Positions 1-13,499 of a DNA stretch of 64,000 nt are shown in pieces. A program made the translations under genes and the position numbers. This DNA comes from Euwallacea fornicatus (taxonomy: Eukaryota; Arthropoda; Insecta; Coleoptera; Curculionidae): contig NC_089550.1 in the NCBI RefSeq assembly GCF_040115645.1, positions 1,054,001 to 1,118,000 on the forward strand. The letters are read 5' to 3'. The notes below the pieces were generated by a model. That model was not told the origin of the DNA. It did no database searches and was given only the letters and a program-made list of their open reading frames with translations. The first letter of the stretch is position 1; each line of letters begins with the position of its first letter.

Positions 1-1070
1 TCCCCCAATGGGTTCGTGTACGTCACGAAAGTAACGATCCAATCGTATGATCGGATTGTTATTTCCCATATATATATATGATGAGTTCGAGCTGAGTCTC
101 GCTTGATAACGAGCAAGAATATCACTGCTCGAGACGTCGCGGAGGCATTCAATGAAGACAATGGAGGTCCTGGGAATTAACTTTTAATTATAGGAAAGCT
201 TCGTACGCCAGTGGGCGTTGCGAAGGAGAGAGAGAGTGTAAAACCCGAATTCTGAAACCCAAAAAACCCACCTTAGCTGGCGAAAAACCAGAGCCGGACA
301 AGACTTAATACTCAGGTTTGGGGTGGAACTTAATATGGTAGAAGTCTTAGCGCACCGGTGAGTTTTAAGAAGTCTAAATTGTAAAAAAAAATGCTGAGTT
401 GGTCACCGCGTTCTCCAGATTTGAAACTATTTGATTTTTTTTTATTTCGTAACCAACATAACAGTGGCTACAACAGTATCGTAACTCTAGCACTTTTCTC
501 ACTGAATATCAGCATTTCCGCCAAAAATATGTACATTCACGCGGACTGCATCGGCCAACCAGCCATGTACGTAATTTACGTCATTAAATCTAGGGAAACT
601 CCGAAGAACACTGCATTAACGTGAACCATATACCAAACCGACACTAAGCAAAACCTCAACCCTTACTAGCCGTTATCAGGCAATAACCTACATACGCCCT
701 TTCGGCAGCGAGCTCATTCTGTCACTGCCAGGCCTCATTAACCAATTCTTTTCCGCTGGCGTGTTCTTAGCTAATCTTCGACCTTAAAGATTGAACAACA
801 ATAAGAATTGTTGATAAGTTACGAGCTACTTTCCAGCGGAAATTGTTCTGTAAAATAGGCTAACAACGGATATTTTCTAATTAAATCCGTTTCGTACGAT
901 CAATCTTGTCCGGAAACGCTGCAGGGGAAGTGTTATGGAAATTAGTTAGATGAAAGATATGTTGTTGAGTAATTCATCCATAGATGGTGCCGCTTCGGAA
1001 AAAATAGTCGTGGGGCGTCTCCAAAGATGGCGCCCACGCACGGACTATCAGCACATATGTTGATGCGGCA
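1..1070. other. Gene-free stretch
   Basis: I see no recognisable gene here. A 77-codon open frame on the plus strand near 391 has no family signature and no splice context, and its composition matches the surrounding noncoding DNA. Short runs of TA and GA are present near 70 and 225. Confidence 0.5.
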
Positions 1071-1072
1071 TA

Positions 1073-1664
1073 TAGGGTGTCCCGATTAAAGCTGCGATCG
1101 GAGATTACTCAAAAACGGCACGTTGTGTGAAAAAAAGGTTCAAATGAAAGTTTTCCAGTAAAGAGGGGGACACGTCATGACGATAGCGGTTTTTAGCCGA
1201 AGCGTCATTTTAAGGTCACTTCAAGGGCAACTTTTTTTTTCAAGTGGCAGCCCCGTATTTTTTTCTCATAGAATTTTTTTATTGATTAGGTGCAAAGATT
1301 TTTTTGAGTTTTAAGCAGAATATGCATTGGGAAACTTTTCTGGACAGAAAAATTGCAACTGTTTCGACCTGCCTCTGAAATTGGACAAAAATCAAGGACA
1401 ACTCTGCGGCAGAGCGTCTAAGAAAAAATTGCTCAAATAAAAGATATTAATTTTTTGGAGGGCTGCAAGGAGCAGTAAGGAAATACCGGGTTGCCAAGCA
1501 AAAAAAGCTTCCCGCGAAACGACCTTAAAACGAGCTTTTGGCTGCAAGTCGCTATCTTCTCCACATGTCCCCCTCCTTACCGGGCAACTCTTATTTGAAA
1601 CTTCTTTCGTACAACGTGTCGTTTTTGAGAAATCTCCAATCGCAACTTTAAATGGGACACCCTG
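1073..1664. mobile_element. MITE-like DNA element with long inverted repeats
   Basis: The two ends are long imperfect inverted repeats. The left arm begins TAGGGTGTCCCGATTAAAG and the right arm, reverse-complemented, begins CAGGGTGTCCCATTTAAAG. Similarity continues for roughly 150 bp through segments such as CTCAAAAACG(G/A)CACGTTGT. TA dinucleotides at 1071-1072 and 1665-1666 fit a TA target duplication of the Tc1/mariner type. The 592-bp unit has no transposase homology; an open frame running across its right arm (minus, 1392-1805) is a by-product of the repeat. It is best read as a non-autonomous foldback or MITE copy. Confidence 0.85.
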
Positions 1665-1666
1665 TA

Positions 1667-2490
1667 TATTTAATTGTCCACTGTTGTTTTCAAGTCCATT
1701 ACATCGCCCCACATTGTCGGAATGGAAACAACATGCAGGATTACAGCTTTCGCGTGACAAAAAACTCCATTTATTAGTTTGGAAAGCTCCGGTATCCAGT
1801 TTCAAAGCCGAAATTTATTCGGGCCGATATCTGTCTCATTTTCGGAAATAATGAAAATTTGGTGTTTTGTTGCCAGTACGTTCCCGTTTCCGCCAATTCA
1901 TGCATACCTAAGGAAATTAATTACCCATACAAATAGATCCTGTTTGTTCTGAATACGATCGATGATGGAAATTAAGTATTTGCTTGTGGCGGCGCCATTC
2001 GATCCAGCGAACCGTGGCGAATATAATGGAATTTGGAACAATGTCTTTATGTTCCTGGCTAATGGCTAAACAATTATCGGGTTTCTTATCTGGAATTTGA
2101 GATTACACTGAATGACGCCTTAAAAACTGGTAAAAACTTATCGCTTTCTAAAAATCATCGCTTGATAACTTACGAGCTGAATGGCATCAAGTTCGCATTG
2201 AATTCTCAAGACCCATTAGAGACTTTCCTTGAGAACCCCGTGAATGAAAGCTTCCTTTTCACGTGTATAATTCTCCCTCATTAAGTTTTCCCTCGTGTCA
2301 TTTTCATGCGCCGTCCATGAAGTGCTGGAGCCTTCGAAATCAAGCAATTGACTGCGGTCACTTCAAGATACCTGCGCATAAATGACAAGACTATTTCCTT
2401 AGTAGTTCCGGTTCTCTGATGTGAAAAAAAATCTACTAAGGTTAGTCCTGGGAAACCCGCCGGGGATGTCCCCACATGCGATCGCTCTAC
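1667..2490. other. Gene-free stretch
   Basis: No gene, RNA or repeat could be recognised. Short open frames on both strands have no motif. Confidence 0.4.
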
Positions 2491-2499
2491 GGATCTCCA

Positions 2500-2901
2500 A
2501 AATTCTAGAGATGTCTCTTTTAGGCAATCTGGATCGCCTAGGCGCTTATAAACCCCGAGGAGGTATTTTTTATTGAATACGGGGCGAATCTTGGCATTCG
2601 CGCCACTCTGCCGCTGTGTTGATTTCAGTCGTGAACGCCAAACTCCTCACAATAACTCCACGGACGAAAATCGGATGGATTTAGGTCCGGTGATCTCGCG
2701 GGCCATTTCATCAGCTCATCGCGACCTACCCACCTGGCAGAAAATTGGATACTTAAAGAGTTCGTCCTAATTTTGATTTGTTTTCCATCTGCCCGTGTTT
2801 CGGTTGTTTTTCAGATTTCGAGAAAACGTTGTATAGTGTTTTTGGTTAGGTTTTTTGAGATCTATGTCGAGTTAAAAAAATCCTACTTAGGACTCACCCC
2901 G
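2500..2901 (-). mobile_element. Mariner-type transposase C-terminal fragment (decayed)
   Basis: On the minus strand from about 2735 downwards a frame reads RWVGRD...KWPARSPDLNPSDF. This is the hallmark of the last catalytic Asp region of mariner-like transposases (RWIGR-G...WPARSPDLNPLDFFLW in related elements). In-frame stops follow within 40 codons, and nothing upstream restores a full transposase. The sequence at 2891-2904 (CTCACCCCGTAT) looks like a terminal repeat facing outwards, so the fragment is probably the 3' half of an internally deleted element. The other end was not located. Confidence 0.7.
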
Positions 2902-2904
2902 TAT

Positions 2905-5900
2905 AAAGAATAAACGGAGTAGAACACCGATTCGATGTGTGTTTCTGCATATTTTCGTTTTCTGAATTGCTTGCTGCACAGCCGAGTCTGAACTGCAGTC
3001 AGTTCGAAATCATGGGAACTCAAGTGAATTCAAATATGAAAGTGGCAGCAACGAGCACTCTTTTTAGTCATGACTGTGAGTTACGGGGTGTCCCACTGAG
3101 GCCATCCGCTTCTCATAGCTTCTTTGAGCATTAAAATTGTGAGCGGCAAACTGGATTTCTACTTTTCGAAGGTTGGAGACATATAGGGTCCTAAATTTGA
3201 TTTTTCCTTTGCCTTTTTAGTCTCGACAGTTTTTGAGATGTTAAGTTGAAATTTGGAGAATGTGCAACTGATTGGAGACTACACACGTCACGACACTTCA
3301 AAAATCATCGTTGAAATCCGTGGGGAGGGACTTTTCACGGGGTAGCCGAGGCTGCCTTTTTCAACGTGCTCCTTGAAGAAAGTATGTATGACATTAAAAT
3401 TTATGCTCATAGTTTCACGTTAGTTTGTTGATTGTAGCCTTTGAATGTAGCATAACAGCAGTCTCGAATATTTCAAATTCATCCGTACACATTCGAAACG
3501 ACATCGGATTTACATGTAAAAGAACCTCCTCCGTTTCCAATAACCCCTCGAACTAACTGTATTATTTTCCATATATGCCGGATATGGACATTTTCACCAG
3601 ACCGGTTCGTAGGTCTGAACAAGAGGCATTATGAAACAACTCCAGACAGATGGAGCTCGGGGCGATTTTTGATATTAGAAAATACTGCCTTGGAAGAGCC
3701 TTTAAACTACCCGCAATCAAAACAACTGAGGTTAAACATCGAAAACTCCATTTTATGAGTTTCCATGGCAAACACTCCCGTTCCAACCCTTTCGATTTCC
3801 ATCGACTCGCGCTCCAAGGTTTAATATAACGGGCCGAAATTTACTCGATTCCAGATGTGATCCAGAATATCCAGACAAGAACTCGAGTTATTTCTTCCGC
3901 TAAAATGGCTCAATTCGAAGTTTTTGCCAGCTACGGATTAAATCGAGTGCTACAGATTGGTGTTCGGAGCCCCAGTCGAAAGGTCTAAGGCAAATTTCCC
4001 CTCAATAGACAAACGGTTTGAGACTCTCGTGGCGTCAAAAAATAAATAAATTTTCTGGTAATGAAAATCGAGGGTATTTCGTTATTAAAATCACGAGACG
4101 GCGATTAGTATTCACTCGAAGGCTTTCAATGAAAATTAGATCTTTTCAGTCATTTTCAATATAGACTCTGGCATTTATTGACATAAAGGGGCATCCACGA
4201 GGAAATCTTTATTATCTTCCTAGTTGATCTTTATAGTCGCTGAAATCGAATGCACACTCCTAGACCTGCGACCTTCATGGGCCCAAAATCCATTGAAAAT
4301 ATCGGAAATGGCATTTCATGAGATTCGCAGTGATAAAGGCCCATAAATTTATCAGGATCGGTTCTATTTCATTCGCCCTCACGCAACTTGGGAGAATCTC
4401 ATTACAAATTGTCATTTATCAGGGATTTATCTCTTGCTTTAACTGGTTTATTTAACGTTTCAAAAACTATTTTTCAACTGTAGAACAAGAGGAGCCTTTA
4501 AGCTATTTCCTCATTGATTTTTTTTTTTTATTTTTCCGCTCGAAATCCTTAATTGCAATAGCCTCATGATTCCACCTTAATTGCCAGTATAATGGCAACA
4601 GTTTTCCATTTAAATAATTCCTAAGGCTTATAGAAGAGGGTAAAATCCGCTTAAAGCCTTTTTGAATTGGGGCTAACAGCTTAGGAATTATGCAAAAAAA
4701 CCTCTAGAGATAAAAATGGAAAATTAACCCCTGGAAATGCAAATTTTTTTTTGTCATTAAATTTGAGGAAAAACGGCTGAAATGCCGTTTCAAATGAATA
4801 ATAAATGTTATTTTCAATTCAGCACGGATTACTTAGGTCATCTCAAGCTACTCGAGGGGGTTTTTATTCCATCAGAACTTCTCGCTATACTATTTTTTAC
4901 GTAGACACTCAAAATACAGCGAACTTGGCAAAACTTCACTGTACCAACTTTGCATCAACTTAAAACTACGTAATGAATTTGCGCCATCATCCATTTCTTT
5001 TTAACCTGTTTTTTACGGAGAATTTCAAAAGTTATTTTTATTCTCAACTGTGCCGCCACGTATCGCAAGTTATGGTCGAGCTTTCTTTCAAGTTATCTAT
5101 AAAAAAAATAGTTCCGATGCTCAGACAATGTGTTCAATTGAATCGTCACAAAATGGCGAAGGCGCCTTTTTTTAATAAACGGAGGCGCGTTGGTTTTTAT
5201 TAAAATACTCGAAATTAAAATTATTTCCCTGGATTACAGACATATCTCTAAAAGTTCATTTGAACGTTTTCGTTTAAACGGTACTCGATTGTATAAACAC
5301 ATAGAGAAAGTTCTCCGTGGGATTCTATTTACCCCAGTTCCGATTTGGCTTTTAGATTAAAGTGCTTTCGAACCACATTAAAAGCTTCTGTCGAAAAATC
5401 ACCTGTGTAATTCAGAGATTTTTTAATTTAGGAAGAATTCAGACGGATTTTGGTTTGGTATTTGCGAGCTTTCATAAACTTTTGTGGCGAAATTCGTGGG
5501 GCGTCTCAGTTTATAGACGCAAAAGTTCGTGAAGTTCTTGTTCTTTTTTGGGCTAAACGTTAAGGTGTTCGGTCCAAGCCTGACTTTTTTCAATTTAAGC
5601 ACTTTTTTTTGTGTAAAATTTAGGGGTTGGGTACATTGAAAGCTTGAAAAGTTTCGTTTTCGTTCCTCAGTAGCAAAATCATTTTTCTCATAAGAGCAAC
5701 GTTTCCAATCCCAATTCATTTTTTAAAAGAAGCAGCGCCCTCAAAATCGAGATTCTGTTTCTTTAACTGGTTTAGGCTTTCCATGAAAAAAAGCTTATTT
5801 TGGCTCAAGCCTTCATTCGACGCCAAGAAACGCTGAGACGCTCCGCGCGGAATCAGTGGCCAATAATCGATTTCTAAAATTCAGAAAATTTGTTGATTTA

Positions 5901-8900
5901 TTTAAGCCTCCGAAAGAAATTCCTCAGTACGGCCCTGAATTTCTATCTAATAGATAGTTAATTCCCTGGTCCGTTATTCAATTTCAAATTGTGATTTATG
6001 CATGTGTTTAGATAATTTAGTTAGTTCGGTACAATTATAAATAGGAATTCATTTGTATAAATAATATTATTGAAGCTAAATTATTTATAATGCAGGTTTA
6101 TGTCAATTACTCCGTCGACAAAGGATACAAATCGCAATTCCATAGTAACTGGTGATACCTTACTGAATCCCGGATAATCCCCAAATTGGTCATTAAAAAT
6201 TGGCACCGAACTAAAAAAAAATTAAATTGAAGATGGACGTCCGAAGACGAAACGTAGAGAGGCGCCGCCACGACAATAATTCGCATTCACAGCAACTGAA
6301 AGACTAGAAATTACGTCCCATATTTCTCCAAGTTGCACAACTCTCTCCAATTAGCCAAATTTCTCCTGCCATTTCCGAGATTGCCGCTGTCCCTTTCATT
6401 GGACACTTCATTGTATCCCCATCGACGTATGGGAAAAATGAGCTATCTCATACAACGATCACGTCCCACCTGTACCTCGCATATCATCCCTTAAACTGTT
6501 CCTGCCAAGATGAAATACAGTTCAGACCTTTCAGGGCCCTTTCAGCCCTAAATTTAGATCACGATTTGCAACATCCATTCTCGATGCACTTTAAAATTTC
6601 ACTACGTGCAGCCCAAATGTGAAATATTCGTCTAGTTTGGAGTAGATGTACGATTTGCCATATAAAATATGGCCAATTTATTGCGCAACGGAGTTATGTC
6701 CAGAGGTCACCTACTTGGTAGTCCATTCGAGGAAGAAGTTGGAAGTGTTCCTGGAATTTGTCAAATCTTTTATCCTCTTCATTGCAGATAAGGGCGCCTG
6801 CAAACGCAGATAACTTGCAAAACGAGTTTATCTTACGTGTATAAGTGCATAGTTCTTGAACCGCTCGCAAATTTCCATTAAATGGAAAATTGAATGCGGG
6901 ACTCTTTACACATTCCTCCGGCCAAATTGGCAAGTAAATTTCTTCGTGAATATAGACGTTTCTGGTGAGGCTGATCAAAAATTGAAACGTGCAACATTTA
7001 CCGCTAGTCGGATAGACCCATGGCTAAAGTGCATTTTGGTAATGGTCGGGTTCGGACCGTTCGGGGGGCATGACCTGGCGAATTATGGCTGGGTAATGCA
7101 TAAAGCAAATTGAGCAATTTAGAATGATACCCCGAGGGAAAAGGCAAGGATCAGATGTTGTTAACTGAAATATCACTTTAGCCCCGAAATTACTCTCTTT
7201 TCCATTGAATTTAGAATCTACGTGTTCCACCATTGGTTTTTAGCTCTTTAAATGCGCTTTCAGTTGTTTATCAAAGTCGTGTTTTTCAAAGTCCTGGAAG
7301 GACGGCAGGGCAGCGTCTGATGATTTTCGTAATTACTTGAAGGTTTCTGCAATTACTGACCACTGGTACTGTCCCGAGACGAGATTTCTCATGGCGGTAC
7401 ATCTACCGCGTAAAACAATAACGTAAACCGAATTTTATCGGAGGTTGGTTGACGTATCAATTTTCGATGTGTTTGAGCTCGGGAAACGTCTCACTTATCA
7501 CGTTATCCTAAATTCACACTTTCCGTGAAAAAAATCCGTTCTTTCGCAATTGCTTCATACGGAAGCGATTATTGGCCGATTTCAGTGAGGTTAAATTTCC
7601 GAATCTCGATTTTGAAACAAAAAACACCTCCGAACACCTCCTTCACGTTCTTTACCCTCTCCCTACGATTTCACTTGTCTTGAGCATTCACCTGAACTTA
7701 AAGCCGCATTCAAACAATTTCATCCGCATGCGCTTTGCAGAATAATTCCCCCTTAATTCTCACGTGGCTTAGGACGTTTTCCACTCAAACTACTCTGGCA
7801 CTCGATGAATTGGAATTCCTCAATCCTATGATTAAATTGTATCCAATTCATGCACGAACGAGGTGCAATCAGGAGAATTCCAAGTCGACCTCAATGTTGG
7901 TTTGACAGACAATTAACCTAATTTGTTCGGGAATAAAAACCTGAATTTTTCTCGATTTTCGCCACTTCTCCGTGCCCCCGGCAGGTGGATCGAGGAACCC
8001 TCCCTCCGATGAGCATCATGGAAAGGCTATTAGTATTCGCTTAGGGTCTTGGAGGGGATTAGGACCCCTTTGTCAATTCCAATATTGAAGCGCAAGAGTT
8101 CTTCCCAGTCATAATTATCAAAACTTGGTTTCCTGGGGAGCGCTGCTAAGAGGGAAATTCTCTGTAGCTGGAATTTTAGTTGCTCAGTTAATGAGGTGTC
8201 TTTTCTTAATTAAAATTACTTACTAAATATAATTAGACTCGAATTTTAATAGCAAAGGTGGGAATGTACGAAGCGCCAGTTTTAATTACGGACTGATCCG
8301 GGGCGGGAGTTTTGCAACAAATGCATAAAGCAATGTTGCGGCTCCCATCCGCTTAAGGTAAATTACTTCTGGCAGGCAGTCACTTACGAGTATCAAATTA
8401 ATGACTTTCTAAATCCAATTTTGCTGTCCTGTCGGCCTACCCCCATAAATCTCTATTAGCTGGCTTTATGAATACGGAATTAACCACGAAAATCATCAGT
8501 ATTATAATAACCCATTCTCGATTCCTTATTTGAGCCTGGGCAGCAGAAAAAGGACGAATTAACCCCGTTTGGCAACGACCCTGTTGAAGTCCGAGAACAA
8601 AGGCCCAATTTAAAAATATAGACCTTAATCCCTTTATTTAATCAAAAGCCGACGGTTAAGTGAAAATTGGAAGTGGGATTTAATACAGGCGTTAACTTCG
8701 AAATGGATGCACTTAATAAGCTTGATTTAACCCGCGGTTTTACCAAGGGAAGATATTTATTGGACAGGTTAAAGGGGCGAATTTATCCAATCGTCGATAC
8801 GGCAGAATCCACGTCTCTGTGAGAACAAACCTGCAGCCAGAGCTGGACCGAACTCTAATAAGTTGAAATAACTTTGGAATTTCGAGCAATCTTGGTCAGC

Positions 8901-9300
8901 TCAAGTTTCCCGGGTAACCTGAGCGCGACTTCAGTAACTCGAATGTGCTCCGAACTAACCGGCACGGTGGAGCGCCGAAAAGGCACTTAAAAACAAACTG
9001 CCAAATATGTCTAATATTCAGAACTCTTTTTCCACGATAACGACCTAATCGGGGGTGTTCCTGTAGGAGACTCAAGCCTGACGCGGAGTTTTGGAGATTG
9101 GTAGCAGGTGGACCAGCCAACTCCCGTAGGGGAGCGACTTTTCTAACCTCAACGGAAAATCAACGTGTTGAAACGTACTTTCAACAATTAAAAAAATCAC
9201 TTCACTCGAGATGGACATAAGCTCCTAGCAAAATTCAAATAGAATTAATTTTTTTTTTTTTTTTTGAAAAATTTTCAAAATGCGACATTGCTGAGAACTC
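2905..9300. other. Long gene-free stretch
   Basis: About 6.4 kb without a recognisable exon on either strand. Open frames are all under 100 codons and carry no family signature. Composition is uniform and AT-rich with short A and T runs. It may be intergenic, or intron of the exchanger gene transcribed from 25.3 kb towards the start of the window; the sequence alone does not decide. Confidence 0.45.
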
Positions 9301-9457
9301 TCAAGCTGCGTTAATGACCTTATACCAGGTATACCATGTGTTGTAAAAAAACCTTTTTTTTTTTTGTTTGCTTGGTTGGTGTGCAAACTGACGAACATGC
9401 TTAGTGCAAATCAAGTCCTTGAACGAATAACAATATATTATTTCATTGGGCCAAAAA

Positions 9458-10477
9458 TGACGAATTCTGTACCACAAAATGACGATTTGCGGAGATCATA
9501 AACTTTTCGCTTTCATTTGAAGAAAAGTGCCGCAGAGTCGCATCGAATGCTCGTCGAGGCTTATGGTGATTATGCTTTACCAGGAGCAACATGCGAAAGA
9601 TGGTTTCAACGATTCGGGAATAACGATTTTGACGTGCAAAATGAAGAACGTGGCAGACCACCGAAAAAGTTCAAGAAGACGTCGAACTGCAATCGACATT
9701 GGATGAAGACGACGCTTTGAGTCAAAAGCAAATGGCAGAAACGTTAAATGTTGACCAACGAACAATTTCTGATCGTTTAAAAGCTACGGGAAAGATCCAA
9801 AAGTGTGGAAAATGGGCGCCGCATGAATCGAACGAAAGACAGATGGAGAACCGAAAGAACACCTGTGAAATTTTGCTTCAGAGGCACGAAAGAAAATCAG
9901 TTTTGCATCGAATCGTTCCTGGAGATGAAAAATTGATTTATTTTCAAAATCCTAAACGGAAAAAATCACGGGTCGATTCGGGACAACCATCGACATCGAC
10001 TGTCAAACCTGATCGATTCGGCAAGAAGGCAATGCTGTGCGTTCGGTGGGATCAGAAAGGTGTGGTGCACCGCGAACCTTTAAAACCCGGTGAAACCGTT
10101 AATACTGTTCGCTACCGACAACAATCGATTAATTTAAACAACACATTGATCGAAAAACGATCAGAACGGGCCAGAAGACACGGGATGGTAATTTTGCTCC
10201 ATGACCAGCACACAAAGCAACACCGGTTCGGGATACCATCGAAACACTTGGCTGGGAGTTGCTACCCCATCCGCCGTATTCACCAGACTTGGCTCCTTCG
10301 GACTACCACTTGTTTTCATCGGTGGGACGCGCACTGGCCGAGCAGCACTTCGATTCCTACGAAGAAGTAGCGAATTGGGTTGATGCCAAAGAGGCACATT
10401 TCCATTGGCGTGGTATCCATAGATTGCCAGAAAGGTGGTCAAAATGTGTGGAAAGCAACGGTCAATATTTTGAATAA
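9458..10477 (+). pseudogene. Mariner transposase pseudogene (D,D34D type)
   Basis: A full-length mariner transposase can be followed over about 340 codons but is broken. It starts at an ATG at 9458, hits a stop soon after, then reads KKSAAESHRMLVEAYGD in the N-terminal helix-turn-helix region. A frame change near 9670 leads to LDEDDALSQKQMAETLNVD, the second HTH region. The catalytic domain shows the first Asp in HRIVPGDEK, the second in LLHDQ, and, after another frame change near 10255, the third in PHPPYSPDLAPSDYHLF. It ends LPERWSKCVESNGQYFE and a stop, as in intact mariners. The HDN-type motif at the second Asp has become HDQHTKQ. The inverted terminal repeats could not be defined. It cannot encode an active enzyme. 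Confidence 0.9.
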
Positions 10478-10529
10478 TTTTTTTTTCTTTCCCTGTTAAA
10501 ATTGGTGTTTTATTTTCACAAAATAGCCC

Positions 10530-13490
10530 TCATTTCGTACCGGTAGATGTGGTACACGGAATCAAAGTATGAGAGGAGGCCTAAAATCAGGCTCCAAGGA
10601 AAGCTCCGGCATTTTACGTTTAACCCTGCAATAAATTTAACTATTCCAAAAAAAATTAATCATGGGACTGAAAGGGATCAGATCGACGCCGCTGATTTTC
10701 CACAGGATGTTCAAATGTGAGCTTTCTCCCCGCTATAACGGCACGGTGGAAATGACCAAAAATCTGTAAGTAAATACGCACCTCTGTGCAATTTCTCGTA
10801 GTCATCTGTCCTCTCTTGTCCACGTATTCATTTTGTTGATGCTTCCACCTCTTTTTAACGTTTCTTCGTTTCGTTGATTTAATCGCGGATATTCTTTTCA
10901 AGTGTTTATTACTCCTTTTCAGTGTTGTTTCCCTGTTTTCGCGAAATTGATCGCTGTTTTCAGTCGCCTTGCTCCTTCGCCATTCATTTGAGAACTAAAG
11001 AAATCTGGATAACCAAATTTGAAATCTGACACGCTTAAGGATCTTTTAAGGAATTTGGAAGGGGGGGATTATCAGTACCCCCCCAAACCTTTGCATTAAT
11101 TATTCAAGAGAACTTTTTTCGACGGCTAAACAATGCTAAGTTAAGATTAATAACTTCCTTGAAAGTTTTTGTTTGCTACACAGAAATTTTCCCCAAACTT
11201 TTTACATATATCAACCAACTTTGTATGTAATGAGATTTTCCCATAAAGTTGTGGAACTCTGGACGTAACATTTTCAGATCTTAAAGGGCCCTTAAAGGGA
11301 CATTCTTACGTGCTATCTATACGTGCTTTATGTCTGCTATCAAATATGACATAAAGTATTTTTGTTGTTATATTTGCTCTTGAAAGTTGGAAATGGGGCA
11401 TTATCTCTCTTATTCGCTCGTAGTATCCCTTTTCTTCGTTATTTTTGCGAACTTCCGCTAAAGAAATCTTTCTCTCGAATAATTGCATAATCTTTGTGAA
11501 AGTTTGCATAAAAGAATGTAATTTCTCGACCATTGCAACTTTTCCGTAAATATTAGTACTTAGACAATGGCAATTTCATACAAAATCTAATTTTCTTTAA
11601 ATGAGAAAAGTTCAATTAGGTTATGCTCACCGAGGCCCTATTTGCATATTTGAATGCATCGAGAAAAGTCGATACATAAATTTGAATTAAACTTTGAGTT
11701 TTTCGAAATGGAAAACTCACGTAATCAAAAACGATTTAAGTCGGCCGTCGGGCCGGACTAAGGCTATTTCATAATTATATTGGTTCGGCCAAATTTAAAG
11801 TCCGAAGGCTTGACCCCGAGAAGCCGCAACTGTTATCTGCCAGTTGAACGAATTCGTGCACGTACAGATGAAATTTGCCGAACGAAGAGAAAACTACGCT
11901 CTGCCTTGGACGGAGCGTGCGCCCCAGATGTGTCAGGCGAGAGTCGGGAGCGGGCTTCGGAACCACTCTGCTTTTTAATCGGTAGATTTGAAAATTTCCA
12001 ACATCCAAAAGAGGGAAAGTGCAGCAGTGAAGTTTGCGGGAAATGCGTCCGATGAAAACTACTATTTTTGACGTGCAGGGCCTTGCAATGGTGCATCGGA
12101 CCTCCTCGGCTTCCGTACCGATCAAGTTAGCAATTTCTTTCTTCTGCAGCATTGCCCAGCACATAATGGCACGTTTCCAGAAATTACTCCCCAATGTACA
12201 GAGTGACCCTAAAAAAGCGCGATGGCACGCAACTTCGTCATTTTAAATTGGAACCCCTCAATTTTTTTGGTCATTTTCGGATTTCTCCTCACATTTTAGG
12301 ATCAGTTCATGTAACGTGTTCCTCCCGTAAAATTTGCCGTTTCCGAGTTATTTGGAAAAATTGGAGAGGCGGGAGGTTCCCCGCAAGTCCGTATTGCGCC
12401 CTAACCGCTGCGAATTTCAGAACTGCTCATCTGCTGCTCACGGCGGACCTAACAAGCAACGTTTTGACGTTTTTTAATTTAAAAAAAAAGTCCTCCACAA
12501 CAACCGAAAAAAGCTCTGGGCACAATAGCTTGCTTATTTCAAACGGAACTACCTAATTTTTTCAACTGCAACGTGTTCACAATTTGAAAATCCACAACGA
12601 CGTCTTCTCTACCTGATTTTATCAACTTTGTAAATTAAAAAATGGAGGTCGGCAAGAACCGACTTGAAGATTTTAAGCCGCGAAAATGGGAAAATTGCCA
12701 CGGGGAAATTTGCATGGAATCTAAAGCAAAGTGCGTCTAATGACACAAAAATGGCCAATAGACGTATCAGCACCATGTAGTCACGAACCCTTAAATGTTT
12801 CCTCACGTGAAGAGGCAAAATAAACGCTCGTGAAGACTTTAAGATTATACAGTGACGAAATATGTAGAAGTCGCGCTTTTTTTGACTTTTTTCGCCGCAG
12901 ATCCCGCGGTCTTCGGTCCGAATTTTGAGGCTTGTGGAGGTACTCACGGAACACCTTTAGAGCAAAGGGCCAGGGGCAAAATTGCTGAAAATGGAACAAT
13001 TAAATTATTCTCGAATTATAATAAAGAGGTAAAATCCATAGACACGTTTTGGTTTTAAAGACGCGCACACGGCAACCGCAGAGAAAAATTCAAATTTTCC
13101 AGTTTTTCGACCTCGTTACACGTACTAACCTGCGAAGCTTCGAGGCAAAACCAGACTATTGTCCCATATATGACAGCAATAAACAAATTGTGAGAATTCA
13201 TCCGAAGGGATCATTAATCCTCCAAAAACTGAAAGAGAATTGAAAAGCCCAAGACAATAGGGTCTCGTATGGCCATCTCGCATCACAAAAGAAAGAGGAT
13301 TAAAAGGGGTGCGGCTAATTAATTATTAAATCTGTGAATAGGACATCGGGAGCCATTTACATCCGGTGGATCCCCTGAGGGACATAGATGAACATTATTT
13401 TTAAAGCCCCTGTAGTGAACCCTGTTGGTTCATAGACCTCATCCGAATCGATGCGCCCTTGTGTGGGACGGTGCTAAACACTACAGGTTA
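10530..13490. other. Gene-free stretch
   Basis: No exon with family similarity was found. Several overlapping open frames between 11.8 and 12.6 kb on both strands reflect a locally GC-richer patch; none shows a motif or a plausible splice pattern. A segment at about 12195 (GTACAGAGTGACCCT) resembles a transposon terminus but has no partner nearby. Confidence 0.4.
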
Positions 13491-13499
13491 GTTCGGGTT

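Noticed and set aside
391..624. 77-codon plus-strand open frame
   Set aside because: No motif, no splice context, composition like the surrounding noncoding DNA.
1392..1805. 137-codon minus-strand open frame
   Set aside because: It overlaps the right arm of the MITE and runs beyond its end, so it is not a gene of the element or of the host.
11775..12556. Cluster of overlapping open frames on both strands
   Set aside because: Mutually overlapping frames in a GC-richer patch; no family similarity or plausible splice sites.
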